Positions 55,717 through 64,000 are shown, counted from the first letter of the stretch. The stretch: DNA of 64,000 nt from an uncultured Clostridia bacterium (GCA_934133165.1 CAKPAW010000004.1:1-64000); one strand, 5' to 3'. The notes: generated by a model from the sequence alone, not told the origin. Numbers and translations are program-made.

Positions 55717-56499
55717 ATGGAATTTTTTGACTCACATTCACATTATAATGATGAAAAATTTAATGAAGATAGAGAAGAAATTATAAAGAAAACATATGAA
55801 GAAGGAATAACAAAATGGATTTGTGCAGGTTATGACATTCCTTCATCTATATTTAGTGTAAAGCTTGCAAATGAAAACAAATTTATCTATTCAATTTGTG
55901 GAATTTCACCAAATGACGTGCCAAAAAATATAGAAGATATTAATAAAATGGTAAAAGAAATAGAAAATATAATAAAACAGGACAAAAATAAAAAGGTTGT
56001 GGCTATAGGAGAAATAGGATTAGATTATTACTGGAATAAAGAAAATAAAGAAATACAAAAGGAAATGTTTAAAAAGCAAATAGAACTTGCAAATAAATAT
56101 AACTTACCAATAGTTATACATACGAGAGAAGCGGTAATGGATACAATAGATATGCTTAAAAAACATGAAGTAAACAAAAAAGGAATATTTCATTGTTGTC
56201 CATTAAATCAGGAATTAGTGAAAGAAGCTTTAAAATTAGAATTTTATATATCTTTTGCAGGTCCAATTACATTTAAAAATTCAAAAAATGCTAAAGACGT
56301 AGTTAGTATGGTCCCATTAGATAGAATATTAATTGAAACAGATAGTCCATACTTGGCACCAGAGCCTAAAAGAGGAACAAGAAATGATTCTAGAAATGTT
56401 AAATTAGTTGCAGAAAAAATAGCAGAATTTAAAAGTCTTTCTTTAGAAGAAGTAGCAAAAGCTACGTATGAAAATGCTTTAAGAATTTTTGAAATATAA
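55717..56499 (+). CDS. tatD: TatD-family metal-dependent DNase
   Basis: The 260-residue TIM-barrel hydrolase has the metal-site motifs DSHSHYND (5-12), GEIGLDYYW (near 97-105), PIVIHTREA (near 130-138), FHCCP (near 155) and ETDSPYLAPEPKRGTRND (near 207-224). It probably acts as a 3'-5' DNA exonuclease in DNA repair. Only a weak ribosome site (GAGAAG) sits near the ATG. A strong AAAGGAG lies 38 bases upstream and serves a possible 15-codon leader frame from TTG 55683 whose stop overlaps the tatD start region. Confidence 0.88.
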   Translation: MEFFDSHSHYNDEKFNEDREEIIKKTYEEGITKWICAGYDIPSSIFSVKLANENKFIYSICGISPNDVPKNIEDINKMVKEIENIIKQDKNKKVVAIGEIGLDYYWNKENKEIQKEMFKKQIELANKYNLPIVIHTREAVMDTIDMLKKHEVNKKGIFHCCPLNQELVKEALKLEFYISFAGPITFKNSKNAKDVVSMVPLDRILIETDSPYLAPEPKRGTRNDSRNVKLVAEKIAEFKSLSLEEVAKATYENALRIFEI

Positions 56500-56641
56500 T
56501 TTACAATTGTTATTTGGAAAATTTTTAAAATTATTCATTTTTTTGGTACAAGCCACATATAATATATATTAGAGAGAATTTACAATATGTAAATTAGACA
56601 AAAGCCAAGGGCCTCTAAGCAATACAAAAAAATACTAAAAT

Positions 56642-56670
56642 TTGACACTAAAAATAAATAATGGTATAAT
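56642..56670 (+). promoter_or_regulatory. Promoter of the G5/3D-domain gene
   Basis: TTGACA at 56642-56647 and TATAAT at 56665-56670 have a 17-bp spacer, a consensus promoter. Confidence 0.8.
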
Positions 56671-56703
56671 TGCATTGTTGATTTAGAAGGAGGAAACTTT
56701 TTT

Positions 56704-57696
56704 ATGAACAAAAATGAAAAAGCGTCTGGATCGCTAATAAAAATATTAGCAATTAGCTTAATACTTATGTTTTTAACAGGCATTGGAGTTATGGCATCCA
56801 ACGCAAAGATTACAAGTGTAAAAATTATACTTTCTAATGACTATGAAATGGTAGTACTAACAGGAAAAACGAAAGTATCAGATATATTAAAAGAAAACCA
56901 TATTTCCTTATCAGAAGATGAGGTAGTAACACCAAATCTTGAAGAGGAAATATTAGAAAATAAGACAATAAGAATTTCAAATAAAATAGACGAAATATTA
57001 GAAAAGGCTGAGACAGAAAAAGTAATTTCAGCAGAAGAAATATTAAGTTCATATGGAACAATTGTAGAAAAATTAGTAACAGAACAAGAAGTTATTCCAT
57101 TTGAAACAATTACAAAAGAGGCAACTGGAGAAGGTACAAAACAAAATAAAGTTGTTCAAAGTGGTAAAAATGGGTTAAGAGAAGTAACATATAAAATAAA
57201 ATATCAAGATGAAGAAGAAATTGAAAGAACAGAAATTTCTAGCACAATTATTAAGGAACCAGTAAATAAAATAGTAGAAGTAAGAACTATACAAGTAACA
57301 TCAAGAGGTGGAGATGAAAGAGTTGCAACTTCAAATCCTGCGCTTACAGCTTCAACAACACTTGCAAAAAAAGTACAAGGAATTACTCCTACAGTAAGAA
57401 CACTTAATACTTCAGCATATTGTTCTTGTGCGAAATGTTGCGGTAAAACGAATGGAATTACAGCTTCAGGTGCAAAAGCATCAGCATGGTATACTGTAGC
57501 TGCAGGGAAAGGATATAAAATAGGAACTGTAATATATATTCCAGCTTTAGCAAATAAGCCAAACGGCGGATGGTTTGTAGTGCAAGACAGAGGTGGAGCT
57601 ATATCAAATAGCAAATTAGATATTTATATGGGCTCTCATAGCAGTGCACTTCAATATGGAAGAAGAACTTTAGAAGCATATATTTATGAATTTTAA
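56704..57696 (+). CDS. Cell-wall G5/3D-domain protein (YabE/Rpf2-like)
   Basis: The 330-residue exported protein has an N-terminal anchor or signal segment (about 12-32), two DUF348 modules (about 38-120), a G5 domain (about 130-200) and a C-terminal 3D domain. The 3D domain starts at NTSAYCSCAKCCGKTNG (about 235-251) and ends with VVQDRGGAISNSKLDIYM, supplying the three conserved aspartates or their equivalents. Relatives such as YabE and the stationary-phase survival proteins are lytic transglycosylase-like wall remodelling enzymes. Its own consensus promoter lies 34 bases upstream of the ATG. Confidence 0.85.
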   Translation: MNKNEKASGSLIKILAISLILMFLTGIGVMASNAKITSVKIILSNDYEMVVLTGKTKVSDILKENHISLSEDEVVTPNLEEEILENKTIRISNKIDEILEKAETEKVISAEEILSSYGTIVEKLVTEQEVIPFETITKEATGEGTKQNKVVQSGKNGLREVTYKIKYQDEEEIERTEISSTIIKEPVNKIVEVRTIQVTSRGGDERVATSNPALTASTTLAKKVQGITPTVRTLNTSAYCSCAKCCGKTNGITASGAKASAWYTVAAGKGYKIGTVIYIPALANKPNGGWFVVQDRGGAISNSKLDIYMGSHSSALQYGRRTLEAYIYEF

Positions 57697-57702
57697 AAAT
57701 TT

Positions 57703-57737
57703 GGGTCAATTAGGGATAGTCCCCAATTGATCCTTTT
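57703..57737 (+). terminator. Terminator after the G5/3D gene
   Basis: GGGTCAATT pairs with AATTGATCC, with an inner GGG/CCC, followed by TTTTT. The core resembles the CAATTAG...CTAATTG hairpin near 15049. Confidence 0.75.
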
Positions 57738-57789
57738 TGTATTAGAAATATAAAAAAATAATAACTTAAAGAAAGTGAGGAAATTTATC

Positions 57790-58545
57790 ATGAAATTGAT
57801 ATCTTGGAACGTAAATGGTCTAAGAGCGGTTATAAATAAAGGATTTATGGATTTTTTTAAACAAATAGATGCAGACATTTTTTGCATTCAAGAGACCAAA
57901 ATGCAAGAAGGTCAAATAGAACTTATATTAGATGGATACTATCAATATTTTAATAGTGCAATAAAAAAAGGATATTCTGGAACAGCGGTATTTACTAAAG
58001 AAAAGCCAATAAATATTACATATGGTATAGGAATAGAAGAACATGATCAAGAAGGAAGAATAATAACAGCTGAATATGAAAAATTTTATTTAGTTAATTG
58101 TTATACTCCAAATTCGAAAAGAGAATTAGAAAGACTAGAATATCGTAAAATTTGGGAAAACGAGATAAGAAAATATTTAAAGAAATTGGAGGAAACAAAG
58201 CCAGTAATTTATTGTGGAGACTTAAATGTGGCTCATGAAGAAATTGATTTAAAAAATCCAAAAACAAATCATTATAGTGCAGGTTTTACAGATGAAGAAA
58301 GAAATAAAATGACAGAATTGCTAAATGCTGGGTTTATAGATAGTTTTAGATATCTATATCCTGAAAAGGAAAATGCTTATACATGGTGGTCTTATATGAT
58401 GAAGGCACGTGAAAAAAATGTTGGATGGAGAATAGATTATTTTATAACTTCAAATAGTTTAAAAGAGAAAATAGAAGATAGTAAAATACATAGTGAGGTT
58501 ATGGGAAGTGACCATTGCCCAATAGAATTAGATATAGAGGTATAA
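57790..58545 (+). CDS. exoA: Exodeoxyribonuclease III
   Basis: The 251-residue AP endonuclease/3'-exonuclease has ISWNVNGLRA (4-13), IFCIQETKMQ (near 35-44), YCGDLNVAHEEID (near 142-154), WRIDYFITS (near 215-223) and GSDHCPIEL (near 240-248), the full metal and catalytic set. It acts in base excision repair. GAAAGTGAGG supports ATG 57790 over the upstream in-frame ATT/AGG extension. Confidence 0.93.
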   Translation: MKLISWNVNGLRAVINKGFMDFFKQIDADIFCIQETKMQEGQIELILDGYYQYFNSAIKKGYSGTAVFTKEKPINITYGIGIEEHDQEGRIITAEYEKFYLVNCYTPNSKRELERLEYRKIWENEIRKYLKKLEETKPVIYCGDLNVAHEEIDLKNPKTNHYSAGFTDEERNKMTELLNAGFIDSFRYLYPEKENAYTWWSYMMKAREKNVGWRIDYFITSNSLKEKIEDSKIHSEVMGSDHCPIELDIEV

Positions 58546-58570
58546 AAAATGACACTCAATAATTAACTAA

Positions 58571-58606
58571 AAAACAAACCACGATTTATTTACGTGGTTT
58601 GTTTTT
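58571..58606 (+). terminator. Terminator after exoA
   Basis: AAAACAAACCACG pairs perfectly with CGTGGTTTGTTTT, followed by T residues. Confidence 0.9.
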
Positions 58607-58672
58607 GATATTCTAGGAAAGTTGATAACTTTCTGTAGAAGATAAATATGGCAGAAATTAGATTTTGTTTTT
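58604..58672. repeat. Second copy of the GGCAGAAATTAGATTTTGT dispersed repeat
   Basis: ATATTCTAGGAAA...TATGGCAGAAATTAGATTTTGT is the inverse of 17548-17620 except for a gap of about 13 bases. It lies between the exoA terminator and the stop codon of the minus-strand COG2426 gene. Only half of the hairpin seen at 17521 is present. Confidence 0.7.
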
Positions 58673-58691
58673 TATATGTTGTGTGAAAATT

Positions 58692-59258
58692 TTAATTACG
58701 ATTTTTTCTTTTTTTAATAATAACTGATGCTACTATAACTACAAGTAAAACTGCTATAATTGCAATTACACCTGCCCATCCAAGTATTGCTACAATTTTA
58801 CTACCTAAAGACATTATAATACCAGCTAATAAAACACCTAAAGCTACTGCAGTTACACTAGTTTTAAAATCTAAGTTTAAAAATGAAGCAGCTAATGTGC
58901 CTGTCCATGCACCAGTACCAGGTAAAGGAATACCAACAAATATTAGTAATGCCCAGAATATTCCATTATTTCCGGCAGATTTCTTTAATTTTTCTCCGCC
59001 TTTTTCACCTTTTTCTAAACACCATGTGAAAAATTTTCCTATTATTTTTTTATCTTTTCCCCACTCAAGTACTTTTCGTGCAAATAGGTAAATAATTGGT
59101 ACAGGAAGCATATTTCCTATAATAGCTATAGGATAATATAAAAATATATTCAAACCTAAACCTTCTGCAATTGGAATAGCACCTCTTAATTCTACGATAG
59201 GTACCATACTTACAAAAAATACTATTAAATATTTTACAACAATTGGTAAAGTTGCCAT
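58692..59258 (-). CDS. COG2426 small integral membrane protein
   Basis: The 188-residue protein has about five membrane segments and the family's conserved VELRGAIPIA near 22-31 and GIPLPGTGAWTGTLAA near 110-125. This is the Sm_multidrug_ex (COG2426) family. The drug-export annotation is weakly founded, so function is uncertain. AAAGGAGTTTTTTT on the minus strand provides the start. It is a single gene, divergent from the Tim44-like operon. Confidence 0.8.
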   Translation of the reverse strand: MATLPIVVKYLIVFFVSMVPIVELRGAIPIAEGLGLNIFLYYPIAIIGNMLPVPIIYLFARKVLEWGKDKKIIGKFFTWCLEKGEKGGEKLKKSAGNNGIFWALLIFVGIPLPGTGAWTGTLAASFLNLDFKTSVTAVALGVLLAGIIMSLGSKIVAILGWAGVIAIIAVLLVVIVASVIIKKRKNRN

Positions 59259-59483
59259 TAAAAAAAACTCCTTTGCTTTAATATAAATTTAAATCCCAAA
59301 CATTGTACTATAAGAAATGAAAAAAGTCTACTATTTTCTGAAAAGAATATTAGACAAAATATGCCAATACACAAAAAAGATTGACAAAATATACTAAAAA
59401 ATTATATTATAAATGTGTAAGGTAAAAGCATAAAAATATTATGGCATGAATAAAAATTAAAAATGAAATTAGGAGGTGAACGA

Positions 59484-60404
59484 ATGAAAAAAATAAGAAA
59501 TATGGCAATTATTTTATTATCTTTTATAATAATAGGAATACATACATTAAGTTTTGCAGACGTTGGAAGTTTTGATAGATATGATAGTGGAAGTTCATCA
59601 TCAGATTGGGGTTCTAGCTCATCAGACTGGGGTTCAAGTTCCTCAAGTTGGGATTGGGACGATGATTATAGCTCAAGTTCAGATTCAGGCTCTTTTGGAG
59701 TAGGATTTGGAACAGTGGTTTTTATAATAATTGTAGCAATAATAATAAGTGCTAATTCTAAGAAAGGAAAAGGACAACAAAATTACAATGTTGCTCCAAC
59801 ACAAACTCGTCCAATGCCAGTAGTAGATACAAGTAAATCACACATTTATGCAGAAAATATTAAGAAATTTGATCCAAACTTCTCAGAAGAAAAAATGTTA
59901 TCATTTGCAAAAGATTTATTTGTAAAATTACAAAATGCATGGACAGCAAGAGACTGGGAGCAAATGAGACCATTTGAAACAGAAAGTTTATTTGAACAAC
60001 ACAAAGCACAAGTTCAAGGTTATATAGATACAAATCGTATTAATGTAATGGATAGAATAGCAGTAAATTACGCAACTCTTTATAACTTCAGACAAGAAGG
60101 AGATAGAGATATATTAGAAATTGCATTAAAATCTACAATGAAAGACTATATAATTGATGCAAAAACTAAGCAACTTTTAGAAGGAAGCAAAACACAAGAT
60201 AGAACGACAGTATATAAATTAACATTTGAAAGAAAAACTGGTGTATTAACTGAAGAGGGAACAGCTAAAGTTAAAACAACAAATTGCCCAAACTGTGGAG
60301 CACCAACAGAAATTACATCTGCAGGAAAATGCGAATACTGCGGAAGTGTTATAACAACAGGAGCAAATACTTGGGTATTATCTGGATTAGAGCCACTAAG
60401 ATAA
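59484..60404 (+). CDS. Tim44-like membrane protein with C-terminal zinc ribbon
   Basis: The 306-residue product has a signal or membrane segment (about 1-25), an extreme Ser/Asp/Trp low-complexity stretch with three DWGSSSS-type repeats (about 33-65), a second hydrophobic segment (about 72-92), a Tim44-like domain (about 120-265) and a CPNCG...CEYCG zinc ribbon (about 270-290). AGGAGGTGAACG sets ATG 59484. It precedes an SPFH protein that also ends in zinc ribbons, and the pair is conserved in many Firmicutes. A membrane-quality or stress role is likely but unproven. Confidence 0.7.
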   Translation: MKKIRNMAIILLSFIIIGIHTLSFADVGSFDRYDSGSSSSDWGSSSSDWGSSSSSWDWDDDYSSSSDSGSFGVGFGTVVFIIIVAIIISANSKKGKGQQNYNVAPTQTRPMPVVDTSKSHIYAENIKKFDPNFSEEKMLSFAKDLFVKLQNAWTARDWEQMRPFETESLFEQHKAQVQGYIDTNRINVMDRIAVNYATLYNFRQEGDRDILEIALKSTMKDYIIDAKTKQLLEGSKTQDRTTVYKLTFERKTGVLTEEGTAKVKTTNCPNCGAPTEITSAGKCEYCGSVITTGANTWVLSGLEPLR

Positions 60405-60412
60405 AAAATGAC

Positions 60413-60453
60413 GCAAAAGGGACGTTTCATTTTGATTCATCTGTCCCTTTTGC
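60413..60453 (+). terminator. GGGACGTTT hairpin repeat between the Tim44-like and SPFH genes, copy 3
   Basis: GCAAAAGGGAC and GTCCCTTTTGC pair perfectly over 11 bases around the conserved GTTTCATTTTGAT...ATCT loop. The pairing ends just before the SPFH ribosome site, so it may attenuate rather than end the transcript. Confidence 0.75.
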
Positions 60454-60476
60454 TTCAAAAATAAGGAGGAAAAATT

Positions 60477-61721
60477 ATGGGATTAATTAAAGCAGCAAAA
60501 AATGCTGTAGGAAGTACATTACATGATCAATGGAAAGAAGCAATTCGTTGCGAAAATATGACAAATGATGTATTAATGGTAAAGAAAACAACACCTACAG
60601 GAGTTATTACTAATAAAAGTACAATTATAGTAGCTCCTGGACAATGTGCTGTTATATATGATAATGGTAGAGTTATAGATGCTACCGCAGAAGATGGATT
60701 CTATACATTTGATAGTTCATCATCTCCGTCATTCTTTGCAGGACAATTTGGAGAAGTATTTAAAGAAATGTGGCAAAGATTTACATTTAATGGAGCGACA
60801 GCAAAAGAACAAGCTGTATTCTTCTTTAATATTAAAGAAATTATGGATAATAAATTTGGAACACCTGCACCAATACCATTCCAAGATTGGTCACATCCAA
60901 TTCCAAACCAAATGACAAATACATTAACTCCATTAAGAGTTCAAATTAAATGTTTTGGTAAATTTACATTCAGCATTATGGATCCAGCATTATTTATGCA
61001 AAAATTAGCAGGAACAGCTGATATATATAAAAAAGATCAAGTTGTAGAACAACTAAGAAGCGAAGTAATAGCAGTATTCCAAAATGTAACAAATGAATTA
61101 GGAACTTCAAAATACAAAGTACCAGTACTTGAAATGCCAAGCCAAACAGACGAAATTAGACAAATGATGGATGAAAAAGTATTTGACGAGAAAATTCGTG
61201 AAAGAGGAATTAAAATAGATAGTTTTGCTGTAGAATCTGTTACTTTAGATTCAGAATCTGAAAAGAAAATAGATGACTACGAATTAAGCTCAAATGCTTA
61301 TATGCAACAAGGAAAAATGGTTAGTGCATATTCAGAAGCCGTTAAAAGCGCAGCAGAAAACAGCGGAGGAGCAATGAACGGATTTATGGGAATCGGAATG
61401 ATGAATATGAATACTGGAAATGTAGTTGGAGGAGCAGTTTCTGGACCATGGAACAATACTGAAAATAGCAAAATGGATTTAAGCAAACAAGAAGAAGTAG
61501 TAGAAAAACCAGTAGAAGAGACAAAAACTGAAGAACCAGCAGTTGTAGAAGAAGCAAAAGAACCAGTTTCTAATAAATGGACTTGTGATTGTGGAAGCGA
61601 AAATGAAGGAAACTTCTGTACAAATTGTGGATCACCAAAGCCAAGAACTTGCAAAAAATGCAATAGTAAATTAGGTAAAGATTCAAAATTCTGTAGCAAT
61701 TGTGGAGAAAAAGCTGAATAA
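60477..61721 (+). CDS. SPFH-domain protein with C-terminal zinc ribbons (YdjI-like)
   Basis: The 414-residue product has an SPFH/virion-core-like domain (about 30-265) with the typical VVAPGQCAVIYDNGRV start, a Gly/Met/Asn linker, an acidic stretch and two C-terminal zinc ribbons (CDCGSENEGNFCTNCG and CKKCNSKLGKDSKFCSNCG). It resembles Bacillus YdjI, which acts with a phage-shock PspA-like system. No pspA-like gene is in view. AAGGAGGAAAAATT precedes the ATG, and the Tim44-like gene lies 72 bases upstream. Confidence 0.82.
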   Translation: MGLIKAAKNAVGSTLHDQWKEAIRCENMTNDVLMVKKTTPTGVITNKSTIIVAPGQCAVIYDNGRVIDATAEDGFYTFDSSSSPSFFAGQFGEVFKEMWQRFTFNGATAKEQAVFFFNIKEIMDNKFGTPAPIPFQDWSHPIPNQMTNTLTPLRVQIKCFGKFTFSIMDPALFMQKLAGTADIYKKDQVVEQLRSEVIAVFQNVTNELGTSKYKVPVLEMPSQTDEIRQMMDEKVFDEKIRERGIKIDSFAVESVTLDSESEKKIDDYELSSNAYMQQGKMVSAYSEAVKSAAENSGGAMNGFMGIGMMNMNTGNVVGGAVSGPWNNTENSKMDLSKQEEVVEKPVEETKTEEPAVVEEAKEPVSNKWTCDCGSENEGNFCTNCGSPKPRTCKKCNSKLGKDSKFCSNCGEKAE

Positions 61722-61739
61722 AAAATAAATATAAAAAAA

Positions 61740-61767
61740 CAAAAAATCCGCTATAGCGGATTTTTTT
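61740..61767 (+). terminator. Terminator after the SPFH gene
   Basis: AAAATCCGC-TATA-GCGGATTTT with a long T-run, the same palindromic terminator seen at 5333 and 24266. Confidence 0.9.
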
Positions 61768-61796
61768 ATTTTTGTCAACAAATTGTCCGCAAAGTA

Positions 61797-61826
61797 TTGA
61801 CAAGCCTAAGAAAAATGAAGTATACT
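61797..61826 (+). promoter_or_regulatory. rpoB: Promoter of rpoB
   Basis: TTGACA at 61797-61802 and TATACT at 61821-61826 have an 18-bp spacer. The predicted leader is about 290 nucleotides, long for a bacterial gene. The 405-bp gap 61722-62126 otherwise holds the preceding terminator and the hairpin at 61912. Confidence 0.75.
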
Positions 61827-61911
61827 TAAATGGTATAAGCAAATTTTTGTCTTACAAAAGAATTAATTACGAAAATTTTATTAAAAAAGAAGAGGAATTG
61901 TTTTATTTTAA

Positions 61912-61962
61912 CTTACGGAAAATTTAACTTTAGGTAAGCAGCAAAGTTAAATTTTAAGTAAG
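61912..61962 (+). promoter_or_regulatory. Structured leader hairpin upstream of rpoB
   Basis: AAAATTTAACTTT and AAAGTTAAATTTT form a perfect 13-bp stem around AGGTAAGCAGC. Outside it, after a GG/AA internal loop, CTTAC pairs with GTAAG. No T-run follows. It could be an autoregulatory site, but I match it to no known RNA family. Confidence 0.55.
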
Positions 61963-62126
61963 AAAAATAAAAACAAGAAGGTCTTCTTTTACCTATAAAT
62001 TTTATTCACAAAAGTGCATTTAATGTGAAAATAAATATATTTGAAACATTGAGAAACGATATTTAAGTTCACAAAATGCTAAAAATTTTAAGTCTGCTTT
62101 AAATTCAATATAGGGGGTAATTTGTT

Positions 62127-64000
62127 TTGGTAAAAGATATCAAACACGAAAAATGCACACGTAAAACGTTTGCAAAAATTGGTGACTTTATTGAGATGCC
62201 AAACTTAATTAAAGTCCAAAAAGACTCTTACGATTGGTTTGTAGAAGAAGGATTAGGAGAAGTTTTACAAGATATATCTCCAATAGTAGACTACTCTGGA
62301 AACCTTGTACTTGAGTTCTTTGATTATTACATGGAAGACAAAACAAAGTATTCTGTTGAAGAAGCAAAAGAAAGAGACGCAACATATTCAACAAGATTAC
62401 ATGTAAAAGTACGTTTAATCAACCGTGAAACAGGCGAAATTAAAGAACAAGAAATTTATTTAGGAGACTTCCCATTAATGACAGAAAGTGGAACTTTCAT
62501 CATAAATGGTGCAGAAAGAGTTGTAGTTAGCCAATTGGTACGTTCACCAGGATGTTACTATGCTTCTGAATTCGACAAAACAGGTAAAAAAATATTTACT
62601 TCAACTGTTATGCCAATTCGTGGTGCATGGATTGAATACGAAACAGATGGAAACGACATATTTTGGGCAAGAGTTGATAGAACAAGAAAAATACCAGTTA
62701 CTTGTCTTTTAAGAGCAATTGGAATTGCTACAGACGAAGAAATGTTAGCTTTATTTGGAGAAGAAGAAAAACTTAAAGCTACAATTCAAAAAGACAATAT
62801 TAAGACTACAGACGAAGCTTTAATAGAAATTTACAAAAAATTAAGACCAGGTGAACTTCCAACTGTAGATGCTGCAAGAAACTTATTTAATGGTTTATTC
62901 TTTGATGAAAGAAGATATGACTTAGCAAAAGTAGGTCGTTATAAATTTAATAAAAAATTAAGTTTAGCATCTAGAATTTCTGGAAAAGTAGCATTCGAAG
63001 ACATTATTGATCCAACAACAGGTGAAGTATTAGTAGAAAAAGACAATGTTATTTCAGAAGAAATAGCAGAAGAAATACAAAATACAGGACTAAACATTGT
63101 AGATGTTAAAGTTGGAGAAACTAAAGTTAGAATTATAGGAAATGGAACAGTAAATATCCACAAAATTGTAACAGATGTTGATATCTCAGATTTACATTTC
63201 AAAGAAGAAGTAAATTATGAAGTACTAAAATCAATATTAGATACAACTGATAAAAAAGATTTACACAAAGTATTAAAAGAAAGAAAAGAAGAATTAATAC
63301 CAAAACATATAACAAACGAAGATATAATTGCTTCAATTAGTTATTTATTAAACTTAGACCATGGACTAGGTGTAACAGATGATATAGACCATTTAGGAAA
63401 CAGACGTATTAGATGTGTTGGTGAATTATTACAAAATCAATTTAGAATTGGTTTAACAAGACTTGAAAGAGTAGTTCGTGAAAGAATGACAATTCAAGAC
63501 CTAGACATAGTAACACCACAAACATTAATTAATACAAAACCTATTACATCATCTATTAGAGAATTCTTTGGAAGCTCTCAATTATCACAATTTATGGATC
63601 AAACAAACCCATTATCAGAGCTTACACATAAAAGAAGAATTTCAGCATTAGGACCTGGAGGACTTTCTCGTGAAAGAGCAGGATTTGAAGTACGTGATAT
63701 TCACTATACTCACTATGGAAGACTTTGCCCAGTAGAATCTCCAGAAGGACCAAACATTGGACTTATTTCTGCATTATCATCTTTTGCAGTTATTAATGAA
63801 TATGGATTTATTGAAACACCATATAGAAAAGTAGTAGATGGAAAAGTTACAGATATTGTAGAATATATGCCAGCTGATGAAGAAGATAAATATATTATTG
63901 CTCAAGCATCAGAACCTTTAGACAAAGAAGGAAAATTCGTACATAAAAGAATTCGTGTACGTCATAGAGAAGAAATTACAGAAGTTGACGCTAGTCAAGT
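62127..64000 (+). CDS. rpoB: RNA polymerase beta subunit, 3' truncated by the window
   Basis: About 624 codons of rpoB are present, running off the window's end. The start is TTG 62127 behind AGGGGGT. The rifampicin region reads FFGSSQLSQFMDQTNPLSELTHKRRISALGPGG, wild-type at the classical resistance positions. DIHYTHYGRLCPVESPEGPNIGLI follows. It is not preceded by rplJ-rplL as in most bacteria; an SPFH gene and its terminator lie upstream instead. Downstream rpoC would be expected but is outside the window. Confidence 0.96.
   Translation, partial: MVKDIKHEKCTRKTFAKIGDFIEMPNLIKVQKDSYDWFVEEGLGEVLQDISPIVDYSGNLVLEFFDYYMEDKTKYSVEEAKERDATYSTRLHVKVRLINRETGEIKEQEIYLGDFPLMTESGTFIINGAERVVVSQLVRSPGCYYASEFDKTGKKIFTSTVMPIRGAWIEYETDGNDIFWARVDRTRKIPVTCLLRAIGIATDEEMLALFGEEEKLKATIQKDNIKTTDEALIEIYKKLRPGELPTVDAARNLFNGLFFDERRYDLAKVGRYKFNKKLSLASRISGKVAFEDIIDPTTGEVLVEKDNVISEEIAEEIQNTGLNIVDVKVGETKVRIIGNGTVNIHKIVTDVDISDLHFKEEVNYEVLKSILDTTDKKDLHKVLKERKEELIPKHITNEDIIASISYLLNLDHGLGVTDDIDHLGNRRIRCVGELLQNQFRIGLTRLERVVRERMTIQDLDIVTPQTLINTKPITSSIREFFGSSQLSQFMDQTNPLSELTHKRRISALGPGGLSRERAGFEVRDIHYTHYGRLCPVESPEGPNIGLISALSSFAVINEYGFIETPYRKVVDGKVTDIVEYMPADEEDKYIIAQASEPLDKEGKFVHKRIRVRHREEITEVDASQ

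Overview
The window is about 64 kb of very AT-rich DNA from a low-GC Firmicute. It is most likely an uncultured gut-type Clostridium relative that forms spores. The signs are Shine-Dalgarno sequences of the AGGAGG type, AGA/ATA-dominated codon use, spoIIE, CotF-like coat proteins, a MecA adaptor, a DUF4321-radC-mre cluster and near-consensus TTGACA-17-TATAAT promoters. I see no tRNA, rRNA, CRISPR array, insertion sequence or prophage. The species assignment is inference.

Layout. 0.2-5.3 kb: a prepilin-like surface protein, a DnaJ-type co-chaperone without a zinc finger, two unknown small proteins and a VirD4/TraG coupling ATPase. 5.5-16.5 kb: housekeeping genes, namely the YhaO/YhaN nuclease-ATPase pair, prfA behind a structured leader, a ZIP transporter, a low-molecular-weight phosphatase, a candidate type I toxin with antisense RNA, pcrA, a deoxyribonucleotidase, two coat-like proteins and an M23 peptidase. 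16.7-24.3 kb: mecA (minus strand), then the operon DUF4321-radC-mreB-mreC-mreD-mrdA-minC for rod shape and division-site placement. 24.3-25.1 kb: two Asn-rich unknown proteins (minus). 25.5-50.3 kb: a giant surface-protein island made of two copies of one unit, each a 1650-residue A protein, a 1540-1800-residue thioester-domain B protein and small PT-rich lipoprotein or membrane proteins, separated by an Rpn-type nuclease gene. 50.9-58.5 kb: spoIIE, a WG-repeat protein, acpS, tatD, a G5/3D-domain protein and exoA. 58.7-64 kb: a COG2426 membrane protein, a Tim44-like/SPFH zinc-ribbon pair and the first two thirds of rpoB.

The most unusual observation is that three genes, virD4-like, mreB and mreC, are each interrupted by one extra C in the same setting. 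In each, the zero-frame codon is CGG followed by A, and skipping the C restores the frame with a GGA glycine codon. I found no in-frame CGG in any other gene except the three small PT-rich surface proteins, where CGG is codon 8 and a +1 shift would hit a stop within a few codons. This looks like +1 recoding at a nearly unused codon, possibly a switch, rather than random error, but the sequence alone cannot prove it.

Other points of note are a 1.06-kb tract shared by the two A genes that suggests recent gene conversion, non-LPXTG C-terminal sorting-like tails, several families of dispersed hairpin repeats, a 38-bp triple tandem repeat upstream of spoIIE, and structured leaders before prfA and rpoB.
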